The notes under the pieces are model-generated. The model had not been told where the DNA came from, made no database searches, and worked only from the letters and a program-made list of their open reading frames with translations. A stretch of 64,000 nucleotides of DNA. Source: Nicoliella spurrieriana (GTDB lineage: Bacteria; Bacillota; Bacilli; Lactobacillales; Lactobacillaceae). The stretch lies in the NCBI RefSeq assembly GCF_023380205.1, contig NZ_CP093360.1, positions 186,001-250,000 on the forward strand, read 5' to 3'. Each line of letters opens with the position of its first letter. Within the stretch, counting starts at the first letter, position 1. Shown in pieces: positions 25,418 through 36,138 of this stretch. The translations under genes and the position numbers were made by a program.

Positions 25418-28400
25418 GTGCAGTCAGCATTGCGGACGGCTAGTTCTGCCAACCAAGTGGCCAGCCAAGCAGTGGTGGATATGCAATCTAACATCAACCT
25501 TGCCGCAAGTAGTTTCAATTCTAATAATGCAGTCCTGAGTTTGGTGACTAGTGAAATGAGCCAGGTAATTGCCACTAGTAGTGCCGCTGAATCAAATGCG
25601 AGTGCTGCTGCTTCAAATGCAATTACAGCATCGAACACGGTATCAATGATCAGTAGCACCAATGACGTCGCAAATTCAATTGCGAACCTGCTTAGCGGGT
25701 TATTGGCAATTAATGGGAATAACGCGACGGTTAGTTCTGCTGCTAATCAGGCCACTCAAACTGCAGAACAGGTCACAAGCTTGCTTAATGATGCTAACCA
25801 ACACTTTAGTACGCTTGGCCAAAACAGTCTGGCTGCTGTGTTTGCAGCTTCAGCCGTATCAAATGAATATGTAACTGCTGGTAACTTAAATAATCAAATC
25901 TTTTCATTACTATCATCATCGGCAAACACCGCCCTTACGAATGGGGATTTAGCTGCCGGAGCTGCTTATAGTCAACTCGCTAGCCAAGTCAATGAGCAGT
26001 TTAAACAGGCTGCAGCCAACACCAGTAACCAATCAAGCGGATTGGACACTGCAATTAGTGGGGTCAGTAGTGCAGCTAGTCAGATTGCAACGGATCAAAG
26101 CGCCGCTAGTTCAGCGATGGCAACGCTCCAACAGCTCCAAACACTAGGGCTATCCGCAGCTAGTAATCGGGATACGACTACCCAGAAGCAAGCTATTTTA
26201 AGTGGCTATTCATCAGCCGTAAATAGTTTAATGGCATCAGCCACGACTAATCTTAGTCGCGCTAATTCTTACGTTAGCGATGCTGCAAACACGAACCAAG
26301 TAACCGTCGGATTAGTGGGCACCATCAACAGCCTTAATCAGCAGCTGAACCAGTTAGCTAGTGCTAATTCATTGAACACGACGATTGCTAGCTTGGCAGC
26401 ATCTGCAAATTCATTGAATACCTCCTTTAGCAGTGCAGCTAGTGTTACCAATGCTGAAACCAGCGTTGCCTCCAATTTTGCTAACTCGATCAACGCCATT
26501 CAATCTAGTAATAATGCTGAATTATATACCAGCTTTCAAGGTGCAGTTAGCATCGTAACTGCTAATGAGCAGTCGGCAAATTCTGCATATTCCGCTGGCA
26601 ATCAAACAACTGGGGATCAATTTACCAGTAATGCCAATTCCGCACTTAGCAACGTTAGCGAATTAGTATCTGCAATTCAAAATAACGCTAATTCGATTCA
26701 ATCCGAAACGGCAGTTGTGAGTCAAGCGGCATTTAGCGCCTATTTAGTATTGCAATCCACTAGTAATACTGCTTCCAACGTCGCCAAGTCGTTTGTGGCT
26801 GCCAGTGCTAATTACAATGTAGCTAGTGTCGGCATCCAAAGTGCCCAAGCCGCCAGTACTGCCGTTAGTGCCATGACTGCTTCGATTGCTGCTAACACTG
26901 CTCAGGGCAGTTCGGCCGTTACCGCCGCCACTGGGTACCAAAGTGCAGCAACGCTAGCTAATCAAGCGGTAACTAATGAGACCGCATTTGTTAACTCGAT
27001 CGCAAATGTCATTTCTAGTTACCAAAGTAATGACCAGTTAAATAGTAACTTTGCGGATGCAATGAGTACCGCAAGTGATCAAATAGCTAACATTAACATG
27101 TTGAACGTCGATGCAAGTAATCAACTATCAACTGCTAATAGCGCCAACACCATGGTCAGCACCCAAAATGACGTGATTAATTCCGCTGCCGCCGCCATTC
27201 AATCTGCTAATTCGGCCGCAAGTGACAATACCCAATTGGCTAACTCAGCTTATCAAACTGGCGATTTACAAACTGGTGGCGTGCACACCGCATATGCCCA
27301 ATCTGCCGTTAGCTTCGCAAGCATGCAAACGAGTATCATGGCAAGTGCGATTTCAGCCCTTCCGGCACTACTAAGTTCCGCTAGTGCGGCCGTTTCGATG
27401 GCAAATGATGATCAACAAAGCACGGCTTCCGCTAGTGCGGTGATGAGTACTTTATTATCCAGTGTCGTTGCTAATAATGCCCAGACGAACCAGTCCATTG
27501 CTAATGATATTAACACCAACAGCCAAGTTGCCACCCAAGCAAACGCAACCGCCAGTTCGGCAGTTAGCTATGCTAACCAAACGATTATGGCTGCTTCACA
27601 AAATAATCAACAACTAGCTAGCGTTAGTGCGGAACTAGCAGCTGCCGTCAATAGTGCTGATCAACAAACGACTTTATTTAATAGCTACTCGAGTGCCCCC
27701 CAGAATCAGTCCAATGCCTCCATGGTGGCATTGAATAGTGACTTTACGAGTGCCAGTGCGACGTTCAATGATTTAGTTTCCAAAATCGCGGTGGTCTTCC
27801 AAGAGGCTAGCGGCCAAAGCACGACCGTGAGCGTTGCGATGAGTAACACAGTGCAAAATAGTGCCTTGACTAGCATTAACGCTAGTTTGGTTGCAACTAA
27901 TATTGCTCAGGCGCAGGCTGCTAGTCAGATGCAAAATTATACGCTTACGGGTCAGTACACTTCAGCAGTAGCTAGTACTGCGGCCCTTAGTAATAGTTTA
28001 GCGAGTGCGACCCAAACAACCAGTACCATTGCTACCAATGCTAATGCAGGAATTCAGTTTGCATTGAAAACGGCGTTATCATTAAAAAATCAATTAGATA
28101 CGGCTAGTGATTCCATGACCACTGCGCTAAATGCTGCTGCAGGATTGGTAAATAATAACCGCAGCACTAGTAACACTAGCGGGGTAGCAAGCGTTGCGGC
28201 ATCCGTAAGCGCAGCGGTTAGTGCCACCGTTACCTCAGTGGCTGCTAAGGCCGATTCGATTACTGGGATGGTCAGTTCCACTGCGGTCGTGAATGGACAA
28301 TTGACCAGTACGAACGATTCGATTGCGACCGCCGTTAGTGAGGCTGATCAAATTGCGCAGACGATTTTATCACTCGCAGCGCAAAACCATGCGGATAGTG

Positions 28401-31400
28401 GGGTGGTTCAATCAGTCCAAAGTATCACTACCAATCTATCGCAAGTCGGCAGCGTTGCTTCAAGTAACTACCAAAGTGCTCAAACTACAGTGCAATCGAT
28501 TAGCGCTAACGCCACGATGTTTAGTGGATTAGTAACCACCATTCAATCACTAGGTGCCGTTAATCAACATGCCTATCAGAATGTTGACAGTGCGGTGAAT
28601 GCCAATGATGCATCGACCGCAAGTGACGCCCTTAACAGCATGCTAGCTAATCAATCGGCCGTGAACACGCAACGGACGCAGGCAAATGCAACGATTGCGG
28701 ACATGGCTAATTTAGCTGGGGACGTAAGCGCTACTAGCAACGCCCTCGATAGTGCAATGAACACGGTCACAAGTGCCACCGCTCAATTGAACTCAATGGC
28801 CGGGACCGTTCAATCTACTGCCGCACTTAATAGTCCATCCAGTGAGAACATTGATAACCTTCAGAGTTCAGCAGTGGCACTTACCAATGCGATTGCATCA
28901 CAAGTAGCTAACTTAACGGGAATCAATAGCCAAGTGGCACCGTTAGTAGCGCAGATGAATTCGATATTAGCAACTAGCGCTGCAAGCGCTGATGTTGATC
29001 AATTAGCCCAGTTACTAAGTGCTAATCCGAACAATCAGTTGATTCGTTCTGCTAATCAAAGGGCCACTAGTGCAGCTGCCACTTTAAGCATGACCAGTGC
29101 CAATCTACAATCACAGGCCACCATTTTTAGTCAGGCGGTTCAAGCAGTGAGTCAAGCTGCTAGTACGGCAGTCCAAAACCAAAGTTCGGCCCACGCTACT
29201 GCGGATTCAATTAGCTCGCTAGTGAGTCTATTTGCTAGTGCCAACCAAAAGGGTGATCAAAGTGCTGAGGATGGCAATCGTCAACAGGCCACTGGCTTAT
29301 TACAAAGTCTGCAACAGGCATCATCTGCGGTTGCAAATCAAGTAACCACTGGAAGTGACCAATTGAACAGTGCTAGCCAAGCGGTCTCAACGGCGAGTGC
29401 AATTCAAATTAATGCGAACCAATTGGCAACCATGATTGTGCAGTTAACCAATGAAGCTAGTGCAGCTGCTGAAAATGATAATGCTAACTCAGTTGCAGCG
29501 ACAATTAGCGCCACGAATACTGCTGCTAGCCAGGGGTTAAGCTCAGCAGCAACGTTGTTTAGTTCAGCTATGAGCAATGCTCAGACGATTGGGGAGGCTG
29601 TCAATAGTGTCAACGCCATTGCCAGCCAAGCTAGTTCCGCATCCCAAGTTGCCGGATCACTGGTTGCTATGGTTGCTAGTTTAGCAAGGACTAACCCTAA
29701 GAACACTACGCTTAACTCCCTTGCAAATAGCGTTAATAATAATGTGAGTGCGATTGCTACTGTCAATACAGCGATTAATGAGACCGTTAGTTCATTGACT
29801 AATGCGCGCCAAATCCAATCATCAAATGCAGCCTTAAACAATGCGGTTCAATCAGCTGCTAGTCAGGTCAGCGCTAATAATCAATTGGCAAGCTCTGCAT
29901 ACCAAGCTGGTTCCAATAGTGCCGGTAGTACTTACCAAAGTAGTGTAACCGATGCATTAAATGCCCTCCAGAGTGATTTACAATCGCTTTCACAGGGGGC
30001 GGGTCAACTTAGCTCAATCGCAGCAACGACTAGTGATCAAGTTAGCCAGGCTACTAATGCGCAACAACAAATTAATGCAACTGCTGCACAAATTAACAGT
30101 GCGGTGAACACTGCAAACACCATGTTGAGTGCCGCTCAGACTGGTAATGCTAACAACAGCACTGCCATTGAGCTAGTGGCTAAGGCGAGTGCAGCAATTG
30201 CCAGTGCGTTATCCGGGGAGAATGTAAATACCGATAGTGGCCAATCGTTAATTGCATCAGTAAGTGCAATTGCGAATGCTAATTTACAAAGTGGTCAATT
30301 GCTTTCAAGCTCAGTGGCTACGCTCAGTCAATTTGATGCGGATGCTCAAGAAATCAGTAGTGTCAACAGTATAACTAGTGGGCTAAACAGTTTAATTGCG
30401 AGTGCGAATGCCACTGCACAGAGCAATGCAAGGACTTTAACGAGCGCTAATACCGAAATGGGGACCCAATCTACGACCTTAAGTCATTTGGCAACCTCTC
30501 TAGCGCAGATTAACCAACTAGTTACTAGTGCTGCGAGTGCCGCCAGTGCGGCCTACCTAATCGGTGATAATGACAGTGGAAATCAATATAGCACTAGTGT
30601 TCAATCCGCTGGATCAATGGCAGCACAGTACCAATCCAGCGCTAGTGCAGCAGCACTCAGCTTAGCTAGCTTAGTAGCTACAGTCAGCGTTGCCGCTGGT
30701 CAGCTAAACGAGAACGTTAATTCAATGAATTCAATTAGCAATGATGCACAAAGCATTGCAACAACGATTGATTCCATTATTAGTCGTGAGGGAAGCGTTG
30801 CCGCCAGTGCAGCTAGCATAAATAGTCATGCAATTGTGGCCATCAGTTCGGCCATCGATCACCAATCGACTGCTCTTAGCGCTAACTTAGCTAGTTTTGC
30901 CATGTTCAATTCACTTGCGGGTGATGTCAGCACATCGGTAAATAGCGTTTCAAGTAGCGTTGCAAAAGCCCAAGCCACCATGCATAGTTACGTTAGCCAA
31001 TTCCCAAGTAATTCAGCGCTTGAAAGTGCCAGCGCTAATTTGAATAGCGTCACTAGCCAGTTTACAACGGTGGTTAATAGTATTACCGCGGCATTACAGG
31101 GGGTTGATTCTGCCTCAGCCGTAGTTAGTGCACAAGCACAGTCTGCTCAAGCAGCAACAACGACGGCCAGTGCTAATCATGCATCAGCATTGGCGAATGC
31201 AAGTCAAGTGGCAGCAGCCATTTCAGCACGGAATTACGTTAGCGGCAGCCAGTTGAATCAAGCCGTCCAGGGGGAGATTAGCCAAGCTAACGATGCCCTA
31301 AGTGCCGTAGCGGCAATTAATGCTGGTATTGCAGCCACTAATGATTCGATTGCTAACTTGCCGGCGCAATTCCAAACTACTGATTTAAGTTCGGATGCAA

Positions 31401-33553
31401 TTCAATCCCTAGGTAGCATGATCGAACAACAATTATCAGTGGGGGCGCGGGTAGCCCAGGCCACTAGTAGCGCTGCTCAAATCCAGCAATTGACCAGTTC
31501 AGCAGCAATCAACGCAAGCACTGCCCAATCATTGGCAGCCAGTTTGCAAGCCAATCGTTCAATGCTTAGTTCACTTAGCCAACGGGTTGACCAACAATCA
31601 ATGACCGCCAGTGCCACCGTTCAATTAGCCAGTGCGAACGTTAATTCGTTAACGTCATTGTTGGCAACTACGCCTTCCAATGCGGCGTTGCTTTCACTAT
31701 CTAATAGTGCCCAAACCATCCTTTCTGCTGCGGTGGCTAACCACCAGCAATTCCAATCATTAGTTAGCATGGCAAGCTCAGCGAACCAAGTGGCTGACAA
31801 TGGGAGCGCGGTGGCTGATCAGGCTGCATCAATGACGAGTGCTACGGTTACTCAAATTGCTAGCGTGAACGCAACTGTTAGTGCTGCTGCCCAGAATGGG
31901 ACGGTCGATACACTCAGCGCAACCGCTTCACTTGCTAATTCAATGGTAAACGCACTTGTGGAATCGATTGACCAACTGCAAACGCTAGCAACGACGGGCA
32001 GCAGCAACATTGCCGTAGTTAGCGCTGCCGCTGTTAATGGTTCGCAGATCGATTCGTTGGCCACAAGTGCAAATTCATTATCAACAGCTGTTTCAGCCGT
32101 AGTTAGTGGGTCCGTTGTTACAAATCGCATTAATGCTTCAATCAGTCAATCCATGAGTGCACTGAACAGTACTGCAACTAGGGTTGATAGTGCTACAAAT
32201 GCAATCATCGCTACCATGAGTTCAGTTTCAACGAATCAAAACGCCGTTTTATCCAATGCTGATGCTGCCATTAGTAGTGCTAATTTGATTTTGAACCAAA
32301 ACAGCACTAATAGTAGCGTTAATTCACTAGTTAGCAGCATTGCTTCTGGGATGAACACTGACCGGAGTAGTTATGCTAGTTTGGTTACGACGATTAATTC
32401 TGTTAATCAAGTGGCCATTTCGAATGCCAACTTAGTCCATGGCGCCCAAAGTCAGGCCAGTCTGATCAGTTCTAATGCTAGTCTAGCAATGAGTGCCGCA
32501 ATTCTTGCTATTCAACAGGGCGATCAGTCTGCAGCCAGTGCGAACGTCAGTTTAGCTAATTCGGATGCTAACGGGGTCAGTCAAATGCTATCAACAGCAA
32601 GTAGCGCTGCTGCAAACAACCAAAGTGCTGCCACGACGGTTAACTCACTGGTCGGACAAGCCAATTCAGTGTTGGCAAAGATTAGTGGAGCCGCAACTGT
32701 AATCTCAAGCGCAGTCAGTTCGGTGAGTGCAACCAGCGTTAGCGCTAGTCAATCGGCAGTGACTTCGGCTAGTTCATCGACCACTAGCTCGGCAGTCACT
32801 TCGACTGCGAGCCAGGTTTCAAGCGATAGTAGTAGCGTTACCAGTCAATCCAGTAGCTCCACTGATTCACTGGCAACGAGTGCATCGGATAGTACGGTGA
32901 CTAGTTTGGCACGGAGCACGACGACCACCGTCACGAAGCCAACAGCAACTGATAAGCAATATCAAAGCGAGTTTAAGCTAGGGGCTAAGCGTGCGGATAA
33001 GACTAGCTTAGCTGTGGCATCATTAAAGGGTCGTTCCAGTGGCTACGTGGATGGCTATGTAAGTGCGTATGATCAAAAGTTGGCTAAGCAGCCACAGTAC
33101 TTATATAACTTGAAGCCGATTTACCTCTATGCTAAATCAGCAACCTTTAATACTGCCAACCGGCGAATCCGATTTGAGCGCCACTCAACTGGTGATAAGA
33201 CCAAGTTATTGGCAACTCGGGTGCGGGTCGCTAAAAACGGCTTAGTAAGGTATTACGTCACCGCTAAAATTAAGGGGAAGGCTTATCGAGGCTACGTAAC
33301 TAGCGATCCGAAGTATGTTGCGAATGTTTACTATCAAAACAAGGATGTCAAAAGCCATTCGCAAGTGCGGGTAGTTAGTTCGAAGGGGATTTGGACCCAT
33401 AGTAATGCGAAATTCAGTGATCGTAAACATTACTACCGCATTGGAGCTAAGTTCAATGTAAGTCGAATCGTTAATTACCGTGGGCACACCCGTTTCTACT
33501 TGGGTGCTCATAAGTACATTACTGCAAACAAACGGTTTGTGAAGTTCATCTAA
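25418..33553 (+). CDS. C-terminal part of giant Ser/Ala/Asn-rich surface protein, DUF5776/SLAP-like end
   Basis: A 2,711-codon continuation in the same frame as the preceding signal-peptide-bearing part. About 2,500 residues are Ala/Ser/Asn/Thr/Gln-rich with Val or Ile at intervals, probably a long helical stalk, and it is close to cysteine-free. A denser Ser/Thr region (around residues 2,430-2,510) leads to a basic, Tyr-rich C-terminal domain of about 200 residues with repeated FxxxxRxxRFER / RYYVTAKIKGKAYRGYVTS / YYR patterns like DUF5776 or SLAP wall-binding domains. There is no LPxTG. The GTG at 25418 has no SD site, so it is unlikely to be translated as a separate protein. With the first part, the intact protein would be about 3,270 residues. 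Many Ser and Thr residues make glycosylation plausible. Confidence 0.8.
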   Translation: MQSALRTASSANQVASQAVVDMQSNINLAASSFNSNNAVLSLVTSEMSQVIATSSAAESNASAAASNAITASNTVSMISSTNDVANSIANLLSGLLAINGNNATVSSAANQATQTAEQVTSLLNDANQHFSTLGQNSLAAVFAASAVSNEYVTAGNLNNQIFSLLSSSANTALTNGDLAAGAAYSQLASQVNEQFKQAAANTSNQSSGLDTAISGVSSAASQIATDQSAASSAMATLQQLQTLGLSAASNRDTTTQKQAILSGYSSAVNSLMASATTNLSRANSYVSDAANTNQVTVGLVGTINSLNQQLNQLASANSLNTTIASLAASANSLNTSFSSAASVTNAETSVASNFANSINAIQSSNNAELYTSFQGAVSIVTANEQSANSAYSAGNQTTGDQFTSNANSALSNVSELVSAIQNNANSIQSETAVVSQAAFSAYLVLQSTSNTASNVAKSFVAASANYNVASVGIQSAQAASTAVSAMTASIAANTAQGSSAVTAATGYQSAATLANQAVTNETAFVNSIANVISSYQSNDQLNSNFADAMSTASDQIANINMLNVDASNQLSTANSANTMVSTQNDVINSAAAAIQSANSAASDNTQLANSAYQTGDLQTGGVHTAYAQSAVSFASMQTSIMASAISALPALLSSASAAVSMANDDQQSTASASAVMSTLLSSVVANNAQTNQSIANDINTNSQVATQANATASSAVSYANQTIMAASQNNQQLASVSAELAAAVNSADQQTTLFNSYSSAPQNQSNASMVALNSDFTSASATFNDLVSKIAVVFQEASGQSTTVSVAMSNTVQNSALTSINASLVATNIAQAQAASQMQNYTLTGQYTSAVASTAALSNSLASATQTTSTIATNANAGIQFALKTALSLKNQLDTASDSMTTALNAAAGLVNNNRSTSNTSGVASVAASVSAAVSATVTSVAAKADSITGMVSSTAVVNGQLTSTNDSIATAVSEADQIAQTILSLAAQNHADSGVVQSVQSITTNLSQVGSVASSNYQSAQTTVQSISANATMFSGLVTTIQSLGAVNQHAYQNVDSAVNANDASTASDALNSMLANQSAVNTQRTQANATIADMANLAGDVSATSNALDSAMNTVTSATAQLNSMAGTVQSTAALNSPSSENIDNLQSSAVALTNAIASQVANLTGINSQVAPLVAQMNSILATSAASADVDQLAQLLSANPNNQLIRSANQRATSAAATLSMTSANLQSQATIFSQAVQAVSQAASTAVQNQSSAHATADSISSLVSLFASANQKGDQSAEDGNRQQATGLLQSLQQASSAVANQVTTGSDQLNSASQAVSTASAIQINANQLATMIVQLTNEASAAAENDNANSVAATISATNTAASQGLSSAATLFSSAMSNAQTIGEAVNSVNAIASQASSASQVAGSLVAMVASLARTNPKNTTLNSLANSVNNNVSAIATVNTAINETVSSLTNARQIQSSNAALNNAVQSAASQVSANNQLASSAYQAGSNSAGSTYQSSVTDALNALQSDLQSLSQGAGQLSSIAATTSDQVSQATNAQQQINATAAQINSAVNTANTMLSAAQTGNANNSTAIELVAKASAAIASALSGENVNTDSGQSLIASVSAIANANLQSGQLLSSSVATLSQFDADAQEISSVNSITSGLNSLIASANATAQSNARTLTSANTEMGTQSTTLSHLATSLAQINQLVTSAASAASAAYLIGDNDSGNQYSTSVQSAGSMAAQYQSSASAAALSLASLVATVSVAAGQLNENVNSMNSISNDAQSIATTIDSIISREGSVAASAASINSHAIVAISSAIDHQSTALSANLASFAMFNSLAGDVSTSVNSVSSSVAKAQATMHSYVSQFPSNSALESASANLNSVTSQFTTVVNSITAALQGVDSASAVVSAQAQSAQAATTTASANHASALANASQVAAAISARNYVSGSQLNQAVQGEISQANDALSAVAAINAGIAATNDSIANLPAQFQTTDLSSDAIQSLGSMIEQQLSVGARVAQATSSAAQIQQLTSSAAINASTAQSLAASLQANRSMLSSLSQRVDQQSMTASATVQLASANVNSLTSLLATTPSNAALLSLSNSAQTILSAAVANHQQFQSLVSMASSANQVADNGSAVADQAASMTSATVTQIASVNATVSAAAQNGTVDTLSATASLANSMVNALVESIDQLQTLATTGSSNIAVVSAAAVNGSQIDSLATSANSLSTAVSAVVSGSVVTNRINASISQSMSALNSTATRVDSATNAIIATMSSVSTNQNAVLSNADAAISSANLILNQNSTNSSVNSLVSSIASGMNTDRSSYASLVTTINSVNQVAISNANLVHGAQSQASLISSNASLAMSAAILAIQQGDQSAASANVSLANSDANGVSQMLSTASSAAANNQSAATTVNSLVGQANSVLAKISGAATVISSAVSSVSATSVSASQSAVTSASSSTTSSAVTSTASQVSSDSSSVTSQSSSSTDSLATSASDSTVTSLARSTTTTVTKPTATDKQYQSEFKLGAKRADKTSLAVASLKGRSSGYVDGYVSAYDQKLAKQPQYLYNLKPIYLYAKSATFNTANRRIRFERHSTGDKTKLLATRVRVAKNGLVRYYVTAKIKGKAYRGYVTSDPKYVANVYYQNKDVKSHSQVRVVSSKGIWTHSNAKFSDRKHYYRIGAKFNVSRIVNYRGHTRFYLGAHKYITANKRFVKFI

Positions 33554-33567
33554 AATTAATGCACCAT

Positions 33568-33618
33568 TAAAAAAAGCAATTCTAATCGCTATGAAACACG
33601 ATTAGAATTGCTTTTTTA
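33568..33618. terminator. bidirectional terminator between adhesin and glycosyltransferase
   Basis: A perfect 17-bp inverted repeat (AAAAGCAATTCTAATCG / CGATTAGAATTGCTTTT) with a 10-base loop, an A-run on one side and a T-run on the other, between convergent genes. Confidence 0.92.
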
Positions 33619-33622
33619 TATA

Positions 33623-35344
33623 TTATGTTCGCCAGTCAATGGCCTTTAAACTACCATCGGTTAAGGCGTCTAAGTTGGCTTGCTTTAAGAGGTGCCTTTT
33701 TTGCAGGTCCGTACTATTAACCCGGTTTGCCATTGGAATCATTAGATATCCGATACACCCAGGGAAAAATGATAGTAAGACCCAAGAACTGCCAGAAGCA
33801 ATTATACAAGCTAAAATGGTAATCGTTGAAAAAACAACGCTACCTGCACATGTATGTAATGCTTCTAAAAACGTAACATGGGTGTCACTTTTGGGAGTAA
33901 CATTGAATTTAGCTGGAATGCCGATTAGTGCGAATAATGTACATTTAACGCTAGCATAGTATTGAGAACCATATAAAATGGAAATTTGGACTTCATAGCT
34001 AATGATGTAGCGAATGGATTTACCCTCTTGAAATTGAAAAATCGCATCCGGAAAGGTTTGACTAAAATAACATAGCAGTGCGGGAAATGCCATAAACCAT
34101 TCATAACCCATTTGAGTGTTACTAATGGGTAAGATAATTCCACAGATCAATAAACTAATGTATTCGAATGCAAAAATGGGCGTCGACATGGTAAAGGTTA
34201 ATAAATCTAATTTTTGCCGCTTGGTCAATAGGTCCGTTTTGAATAACCGTTCCCAATATACCTTGATAAATTCAAAATTAGCAGAACAAAATTTGGATGA
34301 ACGAATTAATAGGGCAATTGCGTTCACTGGAAACTGTTCATTACCATAGATACTAATGCCAAATTCAATATCCCATCCCCGTAGTAATACTTCAACGGAG
34401 GTGCATAGATCTTCGGCAACCATGAATGGCATCTTCCCAATATCATCAAAACACTCCCGTTTAAACATGACGCCATGGCCTAGTTCAATGCAGACGGAGT
34501 CACCCGGATGGAGTAACTTCGGCTGGCCATCCTTACTAAAGCGGCCCGGTAAACGAAATCCAGCGCCTAAGCTTCTAACGGTGTTTTGAACGGGCCAAAA
34601 GGTATTTCCAGTCCCAGAAAATAAACGCATAAATGCATTTGTATTACAGCCACTAATGTGATTAGCTTGTAACACCCCTAGATTAGGGTTATTAATAAAA
34701 TACTTTAATGCCTTTTCGACAAAGTCGGGTTCTAATAGCTCATCGCTATCTAAAATCACAAAATAATCATAAGTATCCTTACCGCTTTTACATAGGTAAT
34801 TATCTAAATTCCCCGCCTTGGCATGATAATTAGGGACGTCACGGACCAACTTAACATCGGGATGGACCTTAACGAATTGAACGATCATATCAATATATTT
34901 TTGATCGGTCGAATTATCTAAGATCACCCCCTGAACGTTTTGATACGTTTGTTGGAGGCATTCATTAAATGCATATGGAATAAAATCATTATAAGTTGTG
35001 TATAGCAATTGGACTCGTGGTTGAAAGTTCTTTGGGAGGGAAATCGCTTGAATCTTTTTTTCACGTTCAATGGCCCGGGCCCTGATTTTTAAATATGCAA
35101 ATGGAATCACATAGTTAATAATGCCATAATAAAAAAACAAACCCACAAATACCTGGTTAAAAATTAATAATGATCCGGTGAATACTTTATGATTTCTAAA
35201 GTCAGGGATGATGCCACCCGTGATGGTATAGTATTCAAACATGATCATGGTAATGCTCCAGATGGCGATTACAATTAAAGATAAATTAATGGGCTTAGGG
35301 GATGAACCTAATTGATTAGAATTTAAATGATTTGATTTTTGCAA
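33623..35344 (-). CDS. membrane glycosyltransferase family 2 (cellulose synthase-like)
   Basis: A processive-type GT2 enzyme: two N-terminal membrane helices, a cytosolic catalytic domain with DNSTD, DSDE (the DxD metal/sugar-nucleotide motif) and EDLCTS (the acid near the catalytic base), then four or five C-terminal helices. The usual QxxRW is replaced by RSSKFCSANFEF, so the product is uncertain. It may make a surface polysaccharide or decorate a surface protein. Start: a GTG at 35365 lacks an SD site, whereas AGAGGTG lies 8 nt before a TTG at 35344 (573 aa), which I prefer. It is convergent with the giant serine-rich protein. Confidence 0.85.
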   Translation of the reverse strand: MQKSNHLNSNQLGSSPKPINLSLIVIAIWSITMIMFEYYTITGGIIPDFRNHKVFTGSLLIFNQVFVGLFFYYGIINYVIPFAYLKIRARAIEREKKIQAISLPKNFQPRVQLLYTTYNDFIPYAFNECLQQTYQNVQGVILDNSTDQKYIDMIVQFVKVHPDVKLVRDVPNYHAKAGNLDNYLCKSGKDTYDYFVILDSDELLEPDFVEKALKYFINNPNLGVLQANHISGCNTNAFMRLFSGTGNTFWPVQNTVRSLGAGFRLPGRFSKDGQPKLLHPGDSVCIELGHGVMFKRECFDDIGKMPFMVAEDLCTSVEVLLRGWDIEFGISIYGNEQFPVNAIALLIRSSKFCSANFEFIKVYWERLFKTDLLTKRQKLDLLTFTMSTPIFAFEYISLLICGIILPISNTQMGYEWFMAFPALLCYFSQTFPDAIFQFQEGKSIRYIISYEVQISILYGSQYYASVKCTLFALIGIPAKFNVTPKSDTHVTFLEALHTCAGSVVFSTITILACIIASGSSWVLLSFFPGCIGYLMIPMANRVNSTDLQKRHLLKQANLDALTDGSLKAIDWRT

Positions 35345-35409
35345 GCTTAATTCACCTCTATTCACTCAATTATAATTAGTATACTACAAATGTGGACCTA
35401 ATTTTAAAT

Positions 35410-35449
35410 TAATAGCCACAACTAGGTTCGTATCTAGTTGTGGCTATTA
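35410..35449. terminator. strong inverted repeat, terminator-like
   Basis: A perfect 16-bp stem TAATAGCCACAACTAG / CTAGTTGTGGCTATTA with an 8-base loop. It lies just past the end of the minus-strand frameshifted gene. The T-tract is weak on both strands. Confidence 0.6.
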
Positions 35450-35464
35450 ATGGATTTGGATTAT

Positions 35465-36018
35465 TTAAACGTTATCATTAAATTGTTTGCGGACCTGTTT
35501 GACTAGGCGGGTCAAATTAGCATCCATTTTTTTAGTAATTGGATCTAACTGTTTCTGAAGGGCGTCAATTTCAGTCTGACTACCGTGGGCCTGTTGTAAT
35601 TTAAAGATTTTGCGACTAAGTTTGTTTGCGGTCTGGCCGTATTTTTGTTGGATGGGGCTCTTTTTTAACTTATCGAATAACGCAAACTCCTCCTTTAAGT
35701 CCAAAATGACCCGGTCTTTGGACTCATTAATATTGTAATTCCGGAACCAAACCATGTGATAGCTATCAACATTGAAGCCCGTATTTTGACTTCATTCCGC
35801 GCGGGGGCATTTTTAACTTGGTTAATGACCTTCTTAAGCGACGTTAATTTTTCGGGATGCTTATCAAATCCCAAGTAAATGGCCTTATCAGTGCTTTGCA
35901 CCGGTAGTCCAGCGGTGTCTGCATGCACCGTCACTGAATTCCAGGAATGATTAATCATAGCAACGCCACTTAGTGCAATAGTGATGGTGGTTAATAGTCC
36001 AATTATTACTTTTTTCAT
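35465..36018 (-). pseudogene. frameshifted gene for a small secreted protein
   Basis: Two overlapping minus-strand frames make one protein of about 185 residues. The first part has a signal peptide (MKKVIIGLLTTITIALSG, cleavage near VHADT). The second part is a charged, Lys/Gln-rich coiled-coil region (FALFDKLKKSPIQQKYG onward). Near 35785 the frames join cleanly if one A is added to an AAAA run (GTC-AAA-AAT-ACG), giving NEVKNTGFNVDSYHMVWF. So a 1-bp deletion in a homopolymer, real or a sequencing error, breaks it. The ATG at 36018 follows GGAG; the TTG at 36033 is rejected. Family unknown. Confidence 0.65.
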
Positions 36019-36138
36019 TTTACTCAACTCCAATTATAAAAATAATTATGTATAATAACTATCATAAATTATACCATGATTACGGATTTAAAAAGCAAGA
36101 GCCATCCTGATTTTTACATCAGAATGGCTCTAAAATGA

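Noticed and set aside
25418-33553. Treating the downstream adhesin frame as an independent gene starting at GTG 25418
   Set aside because: No SD site or signal peptide, and it continues the upstream frame and composition directly after the TAA.
23735-33553. Tandem DNA repeats or phase-variable repeats in the adhesin
   Set aside because: The low-complexity protein is coded by varied codons; I see no exact long tandem DNA repeat by eye.
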